Positions 16,523-26,150 of a DNA stretch of 64,000 nucleotides are shown in pieces. Position 1 is the first letter of the stretch; the number at the start of each line of letters is the position of its first letter. Source of the DNA: Mesorhizobium huakuii (GTDB taxonomy: Bacteria; Pseudomonadota; Alphaproteobacteria; Rhizobiales; Rhizobiaceae); NCBI RefSeq assembly GCF_030160235.1, contig NZ_BSNY01000037.1, positions 1-64,000 on the forward strand, in the 5' to 3' direction. A program made the translations under genes and the position numbers. The notes under the pieces are model-generated. The model saw nothing but the letters and a program-made list of their open reading frames with translations. It made no database searches and was not told the DNA's origin.

Positions 16523-18750
16523 CTGGCCTGGTCCATGAAACGGGGGAACCAGCCTTCATGGGCGGCCTTCAGATCGCTGACCGGGATCGCCCTGGCATCG
16601 CCGAGTTTCAACGCATCGCCGCCGGTCGAGCCGATCCACGGCGCGAAGATGTCGAGTTCGCCCTGCTGCTTGCGGATGGCGTCCCATTCCTCGCCATGCG
16701 GGTCGATCGACAGTGTCAGCAGATAGCGGCCCTGATCCTCGCCGAACCAGACCGGGATCGGATCGGTGCCGACAAGGCCGGGAACGGTCGCGCCGATGCC
16801 TGACGCCATCGCCATTTCGGCGAGCGCCACGGCGATACCGCCATCGGAAACGTCATGCGCCGCGGTGACGATGCCGGACGCGATCAGCGAGCGCACATGG
16901 TCGCCGACACGCTTCTCATGCGCGAGGTCGACCGGCGGCGGCGGACCGTCGGTGCGGCCATGGATGTCCCTGAAATAGACGGACTGGCCAAGATGCGTGC
17001 CCCAGGAGGCGGGCGCGCCGACCAGCAGGATCATCTGACCCTCAGCGGCAAAGCCGGTGCGTACCATCTTCGACCAGTCGGCGATGAGGCCGACGCCGCC
17101 GATGGTCGGAGTCGGCAGGATGCCCTGGCCATTGGTCTCGTTGTAGAGCGAGACATTGCCCGACACGATCGGGAAGCCGAGCGCGCGGCAGGCATCGCCA
17201 ATGCCCTTCACCGCGCCGACCAGCTGGCCCATGATCTCGGGCCGTTCCGGGTTGCCGAAATTGAGGTTGTCGGTGGCGGCCAACGGCAGTGCGCCCGTGG
17301 CGGTCAGGTTGCGCCAGCATTCGGCCACAGCCTGCTTGCCGCCTTCATAGGGATCGGCTTCGCAATAGCGCGGCGTCACATCCGACGAGAAGGCGAGCGC
17401 CTTGGTCGCATGGCCTTCCACCCGCACCACGCCGGCATCGCCGCCGGGAAGCTGCAGCGAATTGCCCTGGATCAGAGTGTCATACTGTTCCCACACCCAG
17501 CGGCGCGACGACAGGTCCGGTCCGCCGAGCAGCTTCAGCAGTGCATCGGCGACATCAGCCTGCGGCACGTCGTTGGCGGCAAGCGGCGCCGGCTTCTTCG
17601 GCTCGATCCAGGGGCGGTCATATTCCGGCGCCTTGTCGCCGAGATCCTTGATCGGCAGATCGGCGACCTGGTCGCCCTGGTGCAGCACGCGGAAGCGCAG
17701 ATCGTCGGTGGTCTTGCCGACAATGGCGAAGTCGAGGCCCCATTTGTGGAAGATCGCCTCGGCTTCCTTTTCCTTCTCTGGGCGCAGCACCATCAGCATG
17801 CGCTCCTGGCTTTCCGACAGCATCATCTCATAGGCGCTCATGCGCTCTTCGCGCACCGGCACCTTGTCGAGATCGAGCTCGATGCCGAGGTCGCCCTTGG
17901 CGCCCATCTCGACCGCCGAACAGGTGAGGCCGGCCGCGCCCATGTCCTGGATGGCGATGACGGCGCCCGAGGCCATCAGTTCGAGGCAGGCCTCGAGCAG
18001 GCACTTCTCGGTGAAGGGGTCGCCGACCTGCACGGTCGGCCGCTTCTCGTCGATCTTGTCGTCGAACTCGGCCGACGCCATGGTGGCGCCGCCGACGCCG
18101 TCGCGGCCGGTCTTGGCGCCGAGATAGACGACCGGCAGGCCGACGCCCTTGGCTTCCGACAGGAAGATGGCATTGGTCTTGGCAAGGCCCGCGGCAAAAG
18201 CGTTGACCAGGATGTTGCCGTTGTAGCGGGCATCGAAATTGACCTCGCCGCCAACCGTCGGCACGCCGAAGGAATTGCCGTAGCCGCCAACGCCCGAAAC
18301 CACGCCGGCGACGAGATGCCTGGTCTTGGGATGGTCGGGCGCGCCGAAGCGCAGCGCGTTCATCGCCGCGATCGGCCGTGCGCCCATGGTGAAGACGTCG
18401 CGCAAGATGCCGCCGACGCCGGTCGCCGCACCTTGATAGGGTTCGATGAAGGAGGGGTGGTTGTGGCTTTCCATCTTGAAGACGACGCAGTCGCCGTCAC
18501 CGATGTCGACCACGCCGGCATTCTCGCCCGGCCCCTGGATGACCTGCGGTCCAGTGGTGGGCAGCGTGCGCAGCCATTTCTTGGAGGATTTGTAGGAGCA
18601 GTGCTCGTTCCACATCGCCGAGAAGATGCCGAGCTCGGTAAAGCTCGGTTCGCGCCCGACGAGTTCGAGGATTCGCTGATATTCGTCAGGCTTCAGCCCA
18701 TGCGCGGCAATGAGCTCTGGGGTGATCGGCACGGAATTGGAAATGGTCAT
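16519..18750 (-). CDS. purL: phosphoribosylformylglycinamidine synthase, large subunit (small type)
   Basis: 743 residues, the small-type PurL that works as a complex with separate PurS and PurQ, both of which are encoded at 22725-23646. The ATP and FGAR binding segments are visible ([15 protein letters not shown] at about 45-59, [20 protein letters not shown] at about 91-110, and a GNVSLYNET segment in the second half). It uses ATP and the ammonia channelled from PurQ to convert FGAR to FGAM, step four of purine synthesis. The start at 18750 is chosen by homology length; the frame continues upstream without family similarity. Confidence 0.98.
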   Translation of the reverse strand: MTISNSVPITPELIAAHGLKPDEYQRILELVGREPSFTELGIFSAMWNEHCSYKSSKKWLRTLPTTGPQVIQGPGENAGVVDIGDGDCVVFKMESHNHPSFIEPYQGAATGVGGILRDVFTMGARPIAAMNALRFGAPDHPKTRHLVAGVVSGVGGYGNSFGVPTVGGEVNFDARYNGNILVNAFAAGLAKTNAIFLSEAKGVGLPVVYLGAKTGRDGVGGATMASAEFDDKIDEKRPTVQVGDPFTEKCLLEACLELMASGAVIAIQDMGAAGLTCSAVEMGAKGDLGIELDLDKVPVREERMSAYEMMLSESQERMLMVLRPEKEKEAEAIFHKWGLDFAIVGKTTDDLRFRVLHQGDQVADLPIKDLGDKAPEYDRPWIEPKKPAPLAANDVPQADVADALLKLLGGPDLSSRRWVWEQYDTLIQGNSLQLPGGDAGVVRVEGHATKALAFSSDVTPRYCEADPYEGGKQAVAECWRNLTATGALPLAATDNLNFGNPERPEIMGQLVGAVKGIGDACRALGFPIVSGNVSLYNETNGQGILPTPTIGGVGLIADWSKMVRTGFAAEGQMILLVGAPASWGTHLGQSVYFRDIHGRTDGPPPPVDLAHEKRVGDHVRSLIASGIVTAAHDVSDGGIAVALAEMAMASGIGATVPGLVGTDPIPVWFGEDQGRYLLTLSIDPHGEEWDAIRKQQGELDIFAPWIGSTGGDALKLGDARAIPVSDLKAAHEGWFPRFMDQAS

Positions 18751-18994
18751 GGGCGGCGATTTATGTCCATGGAGCGGGGATTTTGAGTCCCCTCTTATCG
18801 CAAGCTTTGCGGCCGATACACCCGTCGATGAGCGAAAAAAGACAGAAAGCAACAAGGTGATGGCCGCGTTAGGCCCGCACCGGGAGCTTTCAGGCGCTCG
18901 TCGGGCCAGCGGTGATCCGTGAGGAATGCAAAGCCGAATGGGAACGCTATGGCTATCCCGGCCGTTGGGTTGTAACCCTTCAGGAGATCAGACC

Positions 18995-19159
18995 ATGGCT
19001 ACCAAGCAAGGCAAGAAAGACAATCGCCTCTCGGACAAGGAGGCTCTGGATATCGCGGAAACCACCGACGTTTCGCCCGGACAGGCCAAGGAACTGGCCG
19101 AAAAGCACGGCAAGGACAAGGCCAGGGAGGAAGCCAGAAACTTCAAGGCCGAGGGCTGA
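18995..19159 (+). CDS. short DUF3606-like protein
   Basis: 54 residues: MATKQGKKDN, then LSDKEALDIAETTDVSPGQA. The ATG at 18995 follows CAGGAG by 8 bases, which decides the start over an in-frame ATG 69 bases upstream. The content (alternating short helices, many Lys/Glu/Ala) recalls the DUF3606 family of small rhizobial proteins. Function unknown. It is divergent from purL. Confidence 0.6.
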   Translation: MATKQGKKDNRLSDKEALDIAETTDVSPGQAKELAEKHGKDKAREEARNFKAEG

Positions 19160-19173
19160 TCCGTTCGGTTCTC

Positions 19174-20586
19174 TCAGGAGAAGCTGTCATAGCCGGCGCG
19201 GCCTTCGTCGAGCAGGCGCCGGATGACGGCGACGCCGTTGGCGACATCGCCGCGTTGTCTCGGCTGCGAGGTGCCGAAGCGGACGCCGTGAAAGACCTGT
19301 TCCGAGCGGCCGGCCTTGAATTCGTCCTCGTCGTCGATCAGCACGCCGTGTTCCAGGCAGGCATTCTTGAAGGTGCCGGAAAGCCATGGGTCGGGCAAAG
19401 TCAGCCAGACAAAGGGCACCTTGTCGTGTGACTTGAACGCGAAGCCGGCCAAGGTCTCGCGCACGATCGCGATGCGGGCGCTGATTTCGGCGATGCTGCG
19501 CTTGCGGATATCGCTGGCCTGACCGGAGAGCACCAGCCTTGTATTCACCTCCGCCAGCAGGAAGGGCATGCCGCCGGTTATCATCTTGTGGGCGATGCGG
19601 ATCCGGTGGCGATAGGCGGGAGGGCAGGAGAGCCAGCCGCCGCGGATTCCGGCCGCCACCGATTTCGACAGGCCGCCGGCGACGATGGTTCTCTCCGGGG
19701 CATATTCAGCGAGCAAAGGTGTCGGATCGTCGGTCAGGTGGCCGTAAAGATCATCTTCGATCAGGATGACGTTGTATTCGCGCGCGACATGCGCGATCGC
19801 CTCGCGGCGCGCGGCGGACAGTGTCGTCAGCGTCGGATTTTGCGCCGTCGGCATCAGGAAGATCATCCTCGGATGCTTTTGCGCGCAAACGCGCTCGAAA
19901 TCGGCCGGGTCGAGGCCTTGGTCATCCGACGCCACCAGTGCGGTGCGTCGGCCGATCAGCCCGGCACTGCGGGAGATCTGCGAATAGGTGAGGTGTTCGA
20001 AGGCGACATAGTCGCCAGGCGTGGTGAGTGCTGCGATCGCCGCCATCACCGCGGCATGGGTGCCGAGAGTCGGAACGATGCTGTCGGCGGCCGGACGAAA
20101 CGCGTTTCGCGACAGCCAGCGAGCGCCGGCTTCGTACCAGCGGCCAGGAAAATCACGCGTGTAGCTTGAGATTTCATGGGGATGGTCCCGCGCGGTGCGC
20201 GACAGCACATCGGCGACATCGGTGCCCTGGCCGACATCGGGCGCCGCCGTGCTGTCGAAACGCAGCTTGTCCTGAGGCGCATCGACATAGCGCGTGCCTT
20301 CCACGCTGACATCGGGCGCCTCCGGTTTCACGCCCTCGGCGCGCCGGCCCAGCACATAGGTTCCACGCCCGACTTCGCCGCTCACCAGCCCACGCTCGCG
20401 CAGCAATTGGTAGGCCCGGCCGACCGTGCCGACCGTGGTGCCGATGTCGTAGGCAAGATCGCGCTGCGGCGGCAGTTTTGTCCCGGTGCCGATCACGCCC
20501 TGGTCGATGCCCGCTTCAACGGAGTCCGCAAGGCGTTGGTAGAGCGGTCCGGCGCCGCCGGTCAGATCTGGAAGCCAATTTGTCAT
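19174..20586 (-). CDS. MocR/PdxR-type transcription regulator (GntR HTH plus aminotransferase domain)
   Basis: 470 residues. An N-terminal winged helix (about 14-78: PLYQRLADSVEAGIDQG, then YDIGTTVGTVGRAYQLLRER) is joined to a fold-type I aminotransferase domain. The PLP lysine is K308 (IVAGGLSKSVAAGIRGG) and the Asp is in ILIEDDLYGH near 275. MocR proteins sense PLP or an amino compound and control nearby vitamin B6, amino-acid or transport genes. Here it faces a DUF1127 gene across 93 bases that contain a repeated TTGCACC-type site, so it may regulate itself and that gene. There is no pdxST gene near. Confidence 0.92.
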   Translation of the reverse strand: MTNWLPDLTGGAGPLYQRLADSVEAGIDQGVIGTGTKLPPQRDLAYDIGTTVGTVGRAYQLLRERGLVSGEVGRGTYVLGRRAEGVKPEAPDVSVEGTRYVDAPQDKLRFDSTAAPDVGQGTDVADVLSRTARDHPHEISSYTRDFPGRWYEAGARWLSRNAFRPAADSIVPTLGTHAAVMAAIAALTTPGDYVAFEHLTYSQISRSAGLIGRRTALVASDDQGLDPADFERVCAQKHPRMIFLMPTAQNPTLTTLSAARREAIAHVAREYNVILIEDDLYGHLTDDPTPLLAEYAPERTIVAGGLSKSVAAGIRGGWLSCPPAYRHRIRIAHKMITGGMPFLLAEVNTRLVLSGQASDIRKRSIAEISARIAIVRETLAGFAFKSHDKVPFVWLTLPDPWLSGTFKNACLEHGVLIDDEDEFKAGRSEQVFHGVRFGTSQPRQRGDVANGVAVIRRLLDEGRAGYDSFS

Positions 20587-20602
20587 GGTGACAATTTTCT
20601 AT

Positions 20603-20657
20603 ATTGCACCGAAACATGAGTCAATACATATCAATCGCGCACCAAAAAGGGTGCAAT
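20603..20657. promoter_or_regulatory. candidate MocR operator in the divergent promoter region
   Basis: ATTGCACC (20603-20610) and its reverse complement GGTGCAAT (20650-20657) sit 47 bases apart, and a third half-site GCACC (20639-20643) faces the second across 6 bases. The first overlaps the TATAG-like -10 region of the minus-strand regulator promoter (TTGACT upstream of it). MocR regulators typically bind two or three such repeats in divergent promoters. Confidence 0.5.
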
Positions 20658-20679
20658 TGAGAGTCTTGGCAGAAAGAAA

Positions 20680-20931
20680 ATGGATACAATCGCGACAATC
20701 CGTCATTCCAGAGCTACGTTTCCTGGCGAGGCGCTGCGCCCGTCCGGCCAGCGAGGCTTTGTCGGCCGTCTGGTGCGGGTGGTCGGGTCGCTGGCACGAT
20801 GCATCGGCCATTTGCTGGAGCGCCGGCGCGGCCGGTTGGCATTGCTGGAGATGACCGACGATCAGCTCAAGGATATCGGCATCTCCCGTTGCGATGCCCA
20901 TCGCGAGGGCATCAGGCGCTTTTGGGAATAA
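20680..20931 (+). CDS. DUF1127 domain protein
   Basis: 83 residues. The C-terminal 45 residues contain the DUF1127 motif (RRGRLALLEMTDDQLKDIGISRCDA), an arginine-rich helical domain common in alphaproteobacteria. Short DUF1127 proteins in Agrobacterium and Sinorhizobium influence phosphate, carbon or RNA-related regulation. The N-terminal 35 residues are a variable Arg-rich lead. It is divergent from the MocR gene and probably controlled by it or by the shared operator. Confidence 0.85.
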   Translation: MDTIATIRHSRATFPGEALRPSGQRGFVGRLVRVVGSLARCIGHLLERRRGRLALLEMTDDQLKDIGISRCDAHREGIRRFWE

Positions 20932-20952
20932 GGGCCAATCTTATCGGACGCG

Positions 20953-21582
20953 TTAGGCGCCGCGATGGCCGATGCCGCGATCGATAAAAACGGCAATGAT
21001 GGAGATCGCCAGGAACAGCGCGGTGATCGCCAATGCCGCAAAGGCGACGCTGGCGGTACCGTTCTTGGCGACATCGAGGAAAGGGTAGGGTACCTCGCCC
21101 GCGATCGGTGCCCGTACCAGCGCATAGACAAGATAGGCGATGGGGTAGAGCACCCACCAGGAAATGTCGCTCCACCTCGTTCTGCCCTCGGCCCCTGCTA
21201 CCAGCCACCACAGCACGAACAGCGCCGGCGTCACATAGTGCAGCAGCACATCGCAGAGCAGGAACAGGCCTTGCGGCTGCCAGAGCCTTGCCAGGACGGT
21301 GGCGTAGACAATGAGGACGAGGGTGATCGAAACCGCGACACCCGCACGCATCCGCGGCCCGGCGAAGGCCGGCAGCCAGGCATAACCGGTGGATGACAGT
21401 AGCGATGTGTACACCAGCACAGCGCCAATGTTGGTCAGGATGGTGAAGAAGCTGAAGTAGAACACGATCGAGCCGAGCAGGCTGCGGCCCGCCTCCATCG
21501 ATGCCGGAACGGTGATGCAGAACTGCAGGATGAGGCCGGCCAGACCGATGGCCAGCCCCGCGATCTGCAGGAAACGGCCCAT
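20953..21582 (-). CDS. Pr6Pr family membrane protein
   Basis: 209 residues with about six hydrophobic helices. The features recall the Pr6Pr/FAR-17a-like group: an early FCITVPASME-like segment, FYFSFFTILTNIGAVLVY in the second helix, and the HYVTPALFVLWWLVAG segment further on. Inner membrane, function unknown. It is followed upstream on the same strand by a lipoprotein gene at two bases, so the pair is probably one transcript. Confidence 0.7.
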   Translation of the reverse strand: MGRFLQIAGLAIGLAGLILQFCITVPASMEAGRSLLGSIVFYFSFFTILTNIGAVLVYTSLLSSTGYAWLPAFAGPRMRAGVAVSITLVLIVYATVLARLWQPQGLFLLCDVLLHYVTPALFVLWWLVAGAEGRTRWSDISWWVLYPIAYLVYALVRAPIAGEVPYPFLDVAKNGTASVAFAALAITALFLAISIIAVFIDRGIGHRGA

Positions 21583-21584
21583 GG

Positions 21585-21992
21585 TCAGGCGGTCGCGGCG
21601 CAGGCGGGATTGCCCGTCTGCCAGCGGGCAATGTCGGAACCGATGCGTGCGCCGAGCGGGTCGTTCATCAGTGGTCCGAACACGTCGACACGGCTCGAAT
21701 TGCCTTGAGCCTGCACGACCAGAAGCGGCTTGCCGCCATAATGCTTGGCCGGCACCAGAAGGAAACGCGGCGTGCCGCTGAACGAATTCAATTCATTGGC
21801 CATCTGATATTGCTTGAAGGCCGGATCCTTGCTGGCGATCCAGCATTTGTGGGCAGATATCGCCACCTGTTCCATGGCCAGCAGTGCCGCACTCTTGCCC
21901 GAAGGCACGGGCGTGCTCTTCGGGGTCGATTGGCATGACGTCAGGGCAAAGCCTGCCGCTGCGATGAGAACGATCGTCTTGCTCTTGATCAA
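21585..21992 (-). CDS. putative lipoprotein
   Basis: 135 residues. A lipoprotein signal peptide ends in the lipobox ALTSC with C20 as the acylated residue (MIKSKTIVLIAAAGFALTSC), followed by a Ser/Pro linker. The mature domain contains one other pair of cysteines (C49 in AHKCWIAS and one near the C-terminus in NPACAATA) that may form a disulfide. Its final bases run into the Pr6Pr gene and its start overlaps the upstream GST gene by 4 bases. Confidence 0.72.
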   Translation of the reverse strand: MIKSKTIVLIAAAGFALTSCQSTPKSTPVPSGKSAALLAMEQVAISAHKCWIASKDPAFKQYQMANELNSFSGTPRFLLVPAKHYGGKPLLVVQAQGNSSRVDVFGPLMNDPLGARIGSDIARWQTGNPACAATA

Positions 21993-22654
21993 GCGGCACC
22001 CATCTCGAGTTCGGACAGAAAGATCTTCAAGCCATCGGTCATTTCGCCCCAGACCCGCGACAAGGCCGGATGCTGCGAGGCGATCTGCTCGTAGGCATCG
22101 AATTTGGGATAGGCGTCGAGCAGGTCGTGGCGGCCTGTCATGGCGCGGAAATTGTTGAAGATGAACCGGGTCGGCGTCAGCCAGGCGTCGGCAAAGCTGA
22201 TGTCGTTGCCGAGCGCGAAGGGGCCTTGCGCCATGCGCGCCTCGATCGCCGCCAGCCCGTGGTGCAGGCGGGCGAATTGGGCGTCGATCTCGGCATTGTC
22301 GCGCTTCGGCACGAAATGCAGCTCGAAAAGCTTCATCGTCGGCGTCAGCACGTCGAGATCGGTGATGCGGGCGAACATGCGCACCAGCGCGCGATCCTTG
22401 GAATCGGGCGGCAGCAGCGCCGGTTCCGGAAACCGTTCCTCGAGATATTCGGCAATGACCACCGATTCGACGATGGTTTCGCCCGAGCCGGTGATCAGCA
22501 CCGGGATCCGGTTCATCGGCGAAATGGCGCGAAACGCTTCGGGGATCGGAAAACCCGGCGGCGGCGCGATGATCTTGAGCGGCACCTCCTTGATATAGGC
22601 CAGGGCCCGCACGATCGACGAGTAGGGCGACAACGGCCGCGAATAGAGTTTCAT
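21989..22654 (-). CDS. glutathione S-transferase family protein
   Basis: 221 residues from the ATG at 22654. N-terminal thioredoxin fold: MKLYSRPLSPYSSIVRALAY, then MNRIPVLITGSGETIVESVVIAEYLEE with the cis-Pro and the ESVVIAEYL segment that binds glutathione. The C-terminal helical domain has the ISFADAWL motif. An upstream in-frame start at 22780 lacks similarity and is not used. The gene lies between purQ and the lipoprotein gene on the same strand. Substrate unknown; detoxification or stress roles are typical. Confidence 0.88.
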   Translation of the reverse strand: MKLYSRPLSPYSSIVRALAYIKEVPLKIIAPPPGFPIPEAFRAISPMNRIPVLITGSGETIVESVVIAEYLEERFPEPALLPPDSKDRALVRMFARITDLDVLTPTMKLFELHFVPKRDNAEIDAQFARLHHGLAAIEARMAQGPFALGNDISFADAWLTPTRFIFNNFRAMTGRHDLLDAYPKFDAYEQIASQHPALSRVWGEMTDGLKIFLSELEMGAA

Positions 22655-22724
22655 GACCGTCTCTCTCCCCAGAGCAATGGACGTGATGTCCTTGTAAAGC
22701 TTACCGCATTCGCGGCTGAGATCG

Positions 22725-23393
22725 TCAAGCGGCGATGCCGAGCGCGCCTTCGAACAGCGCACGGCCGTCGCTGCCGCCATGGGCGGCTTCGATCAGGTTT
22801 TCCGGATGCGGCATCAGGCCAAGCACGTTGCCTTGTTCGTTGATGATACCGGCAATGTCATTGATCGAGCCATTGGGGTTGGTGCCCTCGGCATAGCGGA
22901 ACACCACCTGGCCTTCGCCTTCGAGGCGGGCAAGGGTTTCGGCATCGGCGAAGTAATTGCCGTCATGATGCGCCACCGGCGAGCGGATGATCTGGCCCGG
23001 CTGGTAGCGGCGGGTGAACATGGTGTTGGCGTTGGTGACCTCGAGCTTGATCTGCCGGCAGACGAACTTCAGCGAGGTGTTGCGCATGAGCGCCCCTGGC
23101 AGCAGGCCGGCCTCGACCAAAATCTGAAAGCCGTTGCAGACGCCGATCACCGCCACGCCCTTCGCGGCCTTTTCAGCGACGGCCCGCATCACCGGCATGC
23201 GCGCGGCGATCGCGCCGCAGCGCAGATAGTCGCCGAAGGAGAAGCCGCCTGGGATGGCGATCAGGTCGACGTCAGGGATTTCAGTGTCGGTCTGCCAGAC
23301 GGTAACCGGCGGTTTTCCCGAAATCTTGGTCAGCGCCGCGATCATGTCGCGGTCGCGGTTGAGGCCAGGCAGGAGGACGACAGCGGACTTCAC
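22725..23393 (-). CDS. purQ: phosphoribosylformylglycinamidine synthase, glutaminase subunit
   Basis: 222 residues starting with a GTG one base after purS. The class I glutaminase cysteine is C86 ([15 protein letters not shown]), with [16 protein letters not shown] upstream and HPE near the C-terminus ([14 protein letters not shown]) as the rest of the triad. It releases ammonia from glutamine for PurL. Translational coupling with purS is indicated by the spacing. Confidence 0.98.
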   Translation of the reverse strand: MKSAVVLLPGLNRDRDMIAALTKISGKPPVTVWQTDTEIPDVDLIAIPGGFSFGDYLRCGAIAARMPVMRAVAEKAAKGVAVIGVCNGFQILVEAGLLPGALMRNTSLKFVCRQIKLEVTNANTMFTRRYQPGQIIRSPVAHHDGNYFADAETLARLEGEGQVVFRYAEGTNPNGSINDIAGIINEQGNVLGLMPHPENLIEAAHGGSDGRALFEGALGIAA

Positions 23394-23394
23394 G

Positions 23395-23646
23395 TTAGGC
23401 TATCTCCACCGCGTAATTCTCGATCACCGTATTCGCCAGCAGCTTGTCGCACATGGCTTTCAGATCGGCCTCGGCCTTGGCCTTGTCGCTTTCCGCCAGT
23501 TCGACGTCAAACACCTTGCCCTGCCGCACCGCGCCGACGCCGCCGAAGCCCATACCGGACAGCGCGTGTTCGATCGCCTTGCCTTGCGGGTCGAGGACGC
23601 CGTTCTTGAGGGTGACGGTAATGCGGGCCTTGATCACGCTGGACAT
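23395..23646 (-). CDS. purS: PurS, small subunit of FGAM synthase
   Basis: 83 residues, the usual PurS length, beginning with the [20 protein letters not shown] strand that marks the family. PurS bridges PurL and PurQ. It sits between purC and purQ, with a single base before the purQ start. Confidence 0.97.
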   Translation of the reverse strand: MSSVIKARITVTLKNGVLDPQGKAIEHALSGMGFGGVGAVRQGKVFDVELAESDKAKAEADLKAMCDKLLANTVIENYAVEIA

Positions 23647-23679
23647 GCTCCTGTTCTAAGTATGGATCGCAAGCCGCTA

Positions 23680-24474
23680 TCAGTGCGGCTTGCCTTTGAC
23701 GACATCGGTCGAGGCGACAAGCACCGGACCGGTCGGGCGCGGCGGCTCATTCTCGTTCATGATGCCGAGGCGGCGGGCGACTTCCTGGTAGGCCTCGACG
23801 AGGCCGCCCATGTCGCGGCGGAAACGGTCCTTGTCGAGCTTGTCCTGCGTCGCCACGTCCCACAGGCGGCAGGAGTCCGGCGAAATCTCGTCGGCGACGA
23901 CAATGCGCATCATGTCGCCCTCGAACAGGCGGCCGCATTCGATCTTGAAGTCGACGAGCTGGATGCCGACGCCCATGAACAGGCCGGAGAGGAAATCGTT
24001 GACACGGATGGCGAGCGCCATCACGTCGTCGATCTCCTGCGGGCTTGCCCAGCCGAAGGCGGTGATGTGCTCTTCCGACACCATCGGATCGTCGAGCGCG
24101 TCGGCCTTGTAGTAGAATTCGATGATCGAGCGCGGCAGGACGGTGCCTTCCTCGATGCCGAGGCGCTTGGACAGCGAGCCGGCGGCGACGTTGCGCACCA
24201 CCACTTCGAGCGGGATGATCTCGACTTCCTTGATCAGCTGCTCGCGCATGTTGAGCCGGCGGATGAAGTGGGTCGGGATGCCCATGCGGTTCAAATGGTT
24301 GAAGATGTGCTCGGAAATGCGGTTGTTGAGCACGCCTTTGCCGTCGACGACCTCGTGTTTCTTTTTGTTGAAAGCAGTTGCGTCATCCTTGAAGAACTGG
24401 ATGAGCGTACCCGGCTCTGGTCCCTCATAGAGGATCTTGGCCTTGCCTTCATAAATGCGGCGGCGATTTTTCAT
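23680..24474 (-). CDS. purC: phosphoribosylaminoimidazole-succinocarboxamide synthase
   Basis: 264 residues. SAICAR synthase is recognised from the ATP-binding [20 protein letters not shown], the [19 protein letters not shown] and the [15 protein letters not shown] and DPMVSEEH segments. Step seven in purine synthesis (CAIR plus aspartate). It is the first gene of purC-purS-purQ. The DUF1476 gene lies divergently 275 bases away. Confidence 0.98.
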   Translation of the reverse strand: MKNRRRIYEGKAKILYEGPEPGTLIQFFKDDATAFNKKKHEVVDGKGVLNNRISEHIFNHLNRMGIPTHFIRRLNMREQLIKEVEIIPLEVVVRNVAAGSLSKRLGIEEGTVLPRSIIEFYYKADALDDPMVSEEHITAFGWASPQEIDDVMALAIRVNDFLSGLFMGVGIQLVDFKIECGRLFEGDMMRIVVADEISPDSCRLWDVATQDKLDKDRFRRDMGGLVEAYQEVARRLGIMNENEPPRPTGPVLVASTDVVKGKPH

Positions 24475-24749
24475 CTGATTTTTTCTCTGGATTTGCGGGC
24501 AGGCGGCAAGCGACCAGTTCCTGTCCGTCTGCCTATATTAGTGCGGCGACGGTTGGGTTCAATGCCGGGTCTATCCCAATCACACCGTTTGCTCAATCGG
24601 CAAATCCGTCCAATCAACCGCTTTCGGGACTGAAATGCCGCAGCGCAGCATATGACGAAGCGTATTGACCGGCTCGCGACCTTTTGGTTTGTGCTTTGGC
24701 AACACACATATCTCTTGCCAACGAATCGGATTTGACCCGGAGGGACGCC

Positions 24750-25070
24750 ATGAGCAGCATGAAAGATCGCGAAGAAGGTTTCGAGCGCAAATTTGCATTC
24801 GACGAAGAGCTTCGGTTCAAGGCGTCGGCGCGCCGCAACAAGGCGCTCGGCCTGTGGGCCGCCGAAAAACTCGGAAAGTCGGGTGCCGACGCCGATGCCT
24901 ATGCCAAGGAAGTCGTTGTTTCCGATATCGAGGAGGCCGGCGATCACGACGTGTTCCGCAAGATCCGCAAGGATTTCGATGCCGCCGGCGTCGAGCAGTC
25001 GGACCACCAGATCCGCCGCACCATGGACGAACTGATGGCGCAGGCGATCGAGCAGATCAAGAACACCTGA
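24750..25070 (+). CDS. ATPase inhibitor subunit zeta (DUF1476)
   Basis: 106 residues from the ATG at 24750 behind CGGAGGG. The sequence (MSSMKDREEGFERKFAFDEE, then RFKASARRNKALGLWAAEKLG) is the alphaproteobacterial zeta subunit, an inhibitor of F1Fo-ATPase unrelated to the F1-epsilon inhibitor. The N-terminal inhibitory helix is conserved. It is followed by a strong terminator and stands alone. Confidence 0.92.
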   Translation: MSSMKDREEGFERKFAFDEELRFKASARRNKALGLWAAEKLGKSGADADAYAKEVVVSDIEEAGDHDVFRKIRKDFDAAGVEQSDHQIRRTMDELMAQAIEQIKNT

Positions 25071-25150
25071 TCCGGGCCGGCGCAGGTTTCGCAAAAGCGT
25101 CCCGGTTTTGCGACGGAACCTGCGGCAAAAGGAATGACTGGACCAATCGA

Positions 25151-25176
25151 CCGCCCGGCCAAGCCGGGCGGTTTTT
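25151..25176 (+). terminator. Rho-independent terminator of the DUF1476 gene
   Basis: CCGCCCGGC (25151-25159), loop CAA, GCCGGGCGG (25163-25171), then five T residues. Confidence 0.88.
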
Positions 25177-25213
25177 CTTTGCCTTTGCCGTGGTTTCCGG
25201 CTGAAACTGTATT

Positions 25214-25315
25214 AGAGCGACGTGCGTCCTTTTGGACGCACGAAGTACGCTCTGACGCTGTTAGCGTTTTCGCATCGGGCTTTCCGAAAATCGAAGCGAT
25301 TTTCGGGTCGATGCG
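25214..25315. repeat. compound intergenic palindrome, rhizobial type
   Basis: Two neighbouring compound hairpins. The first has outer arms AGAGCG/CGCTCT (25214-25219, 25248-25253) and the inner stem CGTGCGTCC/GGACGCACG (25221-25229, 25234-25242). The second has outer arms CGCATCG/CGATGCG (25271-25277, 25309-25315) and the inner stem CCGAAAATCG/CGATTTTCGG (25284-25293, 25297-25306). Such mosaic elements recur between Mesorhizobium and Sinorhizobium genes. Confidence 0.6.
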
Positions 25316-25338
25316 ATGTCAACGAGGAAAGAGATTAG

Positions 25339-26112
25339 ATGTCCCTGAAGTCCCGCCTTGCCGCCGATGAAACGCTGGTCACCGCCTGGTCCGGAGTGCC
25401 GGACGCCCTGACTGTCGAGATCCTCGCCAAACAGGGCTTCGATGCCATCACGCTCGACATGCAGCATGGCGGCCATCACGAGGACAGCGTGCTGCGCGGT
25501 CTCTTGCCAGTGCTTGCCGCAAACAAGCCGGCGCTGGTGCGCATCCCGGTCGGCCGTTTCGACATGGCAAGCAGGGCGCTCGATTTCGGCGCCGAGGCGG
25601 TGATCGCGCCGATGGTGAATTCGGTGGCCGATGCAAAGCTGTTCGCCGCGGCGATGAAATATCCGCCGCTCGGCGAGCGCTCGTGGGGCCCCACCTACGC
25701 CTTTCCGCGCCACGGCAAGGGCGACCATGCCGAGTGGCTGCGCGACACCAACCAGCGCACGATGGCTTTTGCGATGGTCGAGACGCGCGCCGCGCTCGAC
25801 GCGCTCGACGGCATTCTCGACACGCCGGGCATCGATGGCATCTTCCTCGGGCCGTCGGATTTCTCGATCGCCTGGACCAATGGCGCCACGGTCAGTTCGA
25901 CGCTGGAAAGCATGATGGAGACGGTGGCGTCGGTGGCCGAGCGCACCCGAAAGGCCGGAAAGCATGCCGCGATCTATGTCGTCGAACCGGCGATTGCCGG
26001 TCGTGTCGTCTCGATGGGTTATCGCCTGCTCGCCACCGGCTCCGAGCATGCGTTGATTTCGCTGGGGGCAAGGACTCTGCTGAAGGACATCAAGGATTCG
26101 ATAGGGGCCTGA
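25339..26112 (+). CDS. HpcH/HpaI-type aldolase
   Basis: 257 residues. The (beta/alpha)8 barrel of the HpcH/HpaI family shows TLDMQHGGH near 38-46, AMVETRAALDALDGIL with the metal-binding glutamate near 147, and GIDGIFLGPSDFS near 168-180 for the other metal ligand. Family members reversibly cleave 4-hydroxy-2-oxoacids to pyruvate and an aldehyde. The substrate is not evident. Its ribosome-binding site (GAGGAAAGAG) immediately follows the palindromic element above. Confidence 0.85.
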   Translation: MSLKSRLAADETLVTAWSGVPDALTVEILAKQGFDAITLDMQHGGHHEDSVLRGLLPVLAANKPALVRIPVGRFDMASRALDFGAEAVIAPMVNSVADAKLFAAAMKYPPLGERSWGPTYAFPRHGKGDHAEWLRDTNQRTMAFAMVETRAALDALDGILDTPGIDGIFLGPSDFSIAWTNGATVSSTLESMMETVASVAERTRKAGKHAAIYVVEPAIAGRVVSMGYRLLATGSEHALISLGARTLLKDIKDSIGA

Positions 26113-26150
26113 ATCCGAACCGGACGAACTGCCGTCACCGCGCCGGGCGG

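Noticed and set aside
16855-18786. A long plus-strand open frame (643 codons) opposite purL
   Set aside because: It is the antisense shadow of the purL gene in GC-rich DNA; it has low complexity, no Shine-Dalgarno and no protein family pattern.
24475-24749. Possible purC riboswitch
   Set aside because: I could not find a conserved purine-riboswitch core or a terminator hairpin in these bases.
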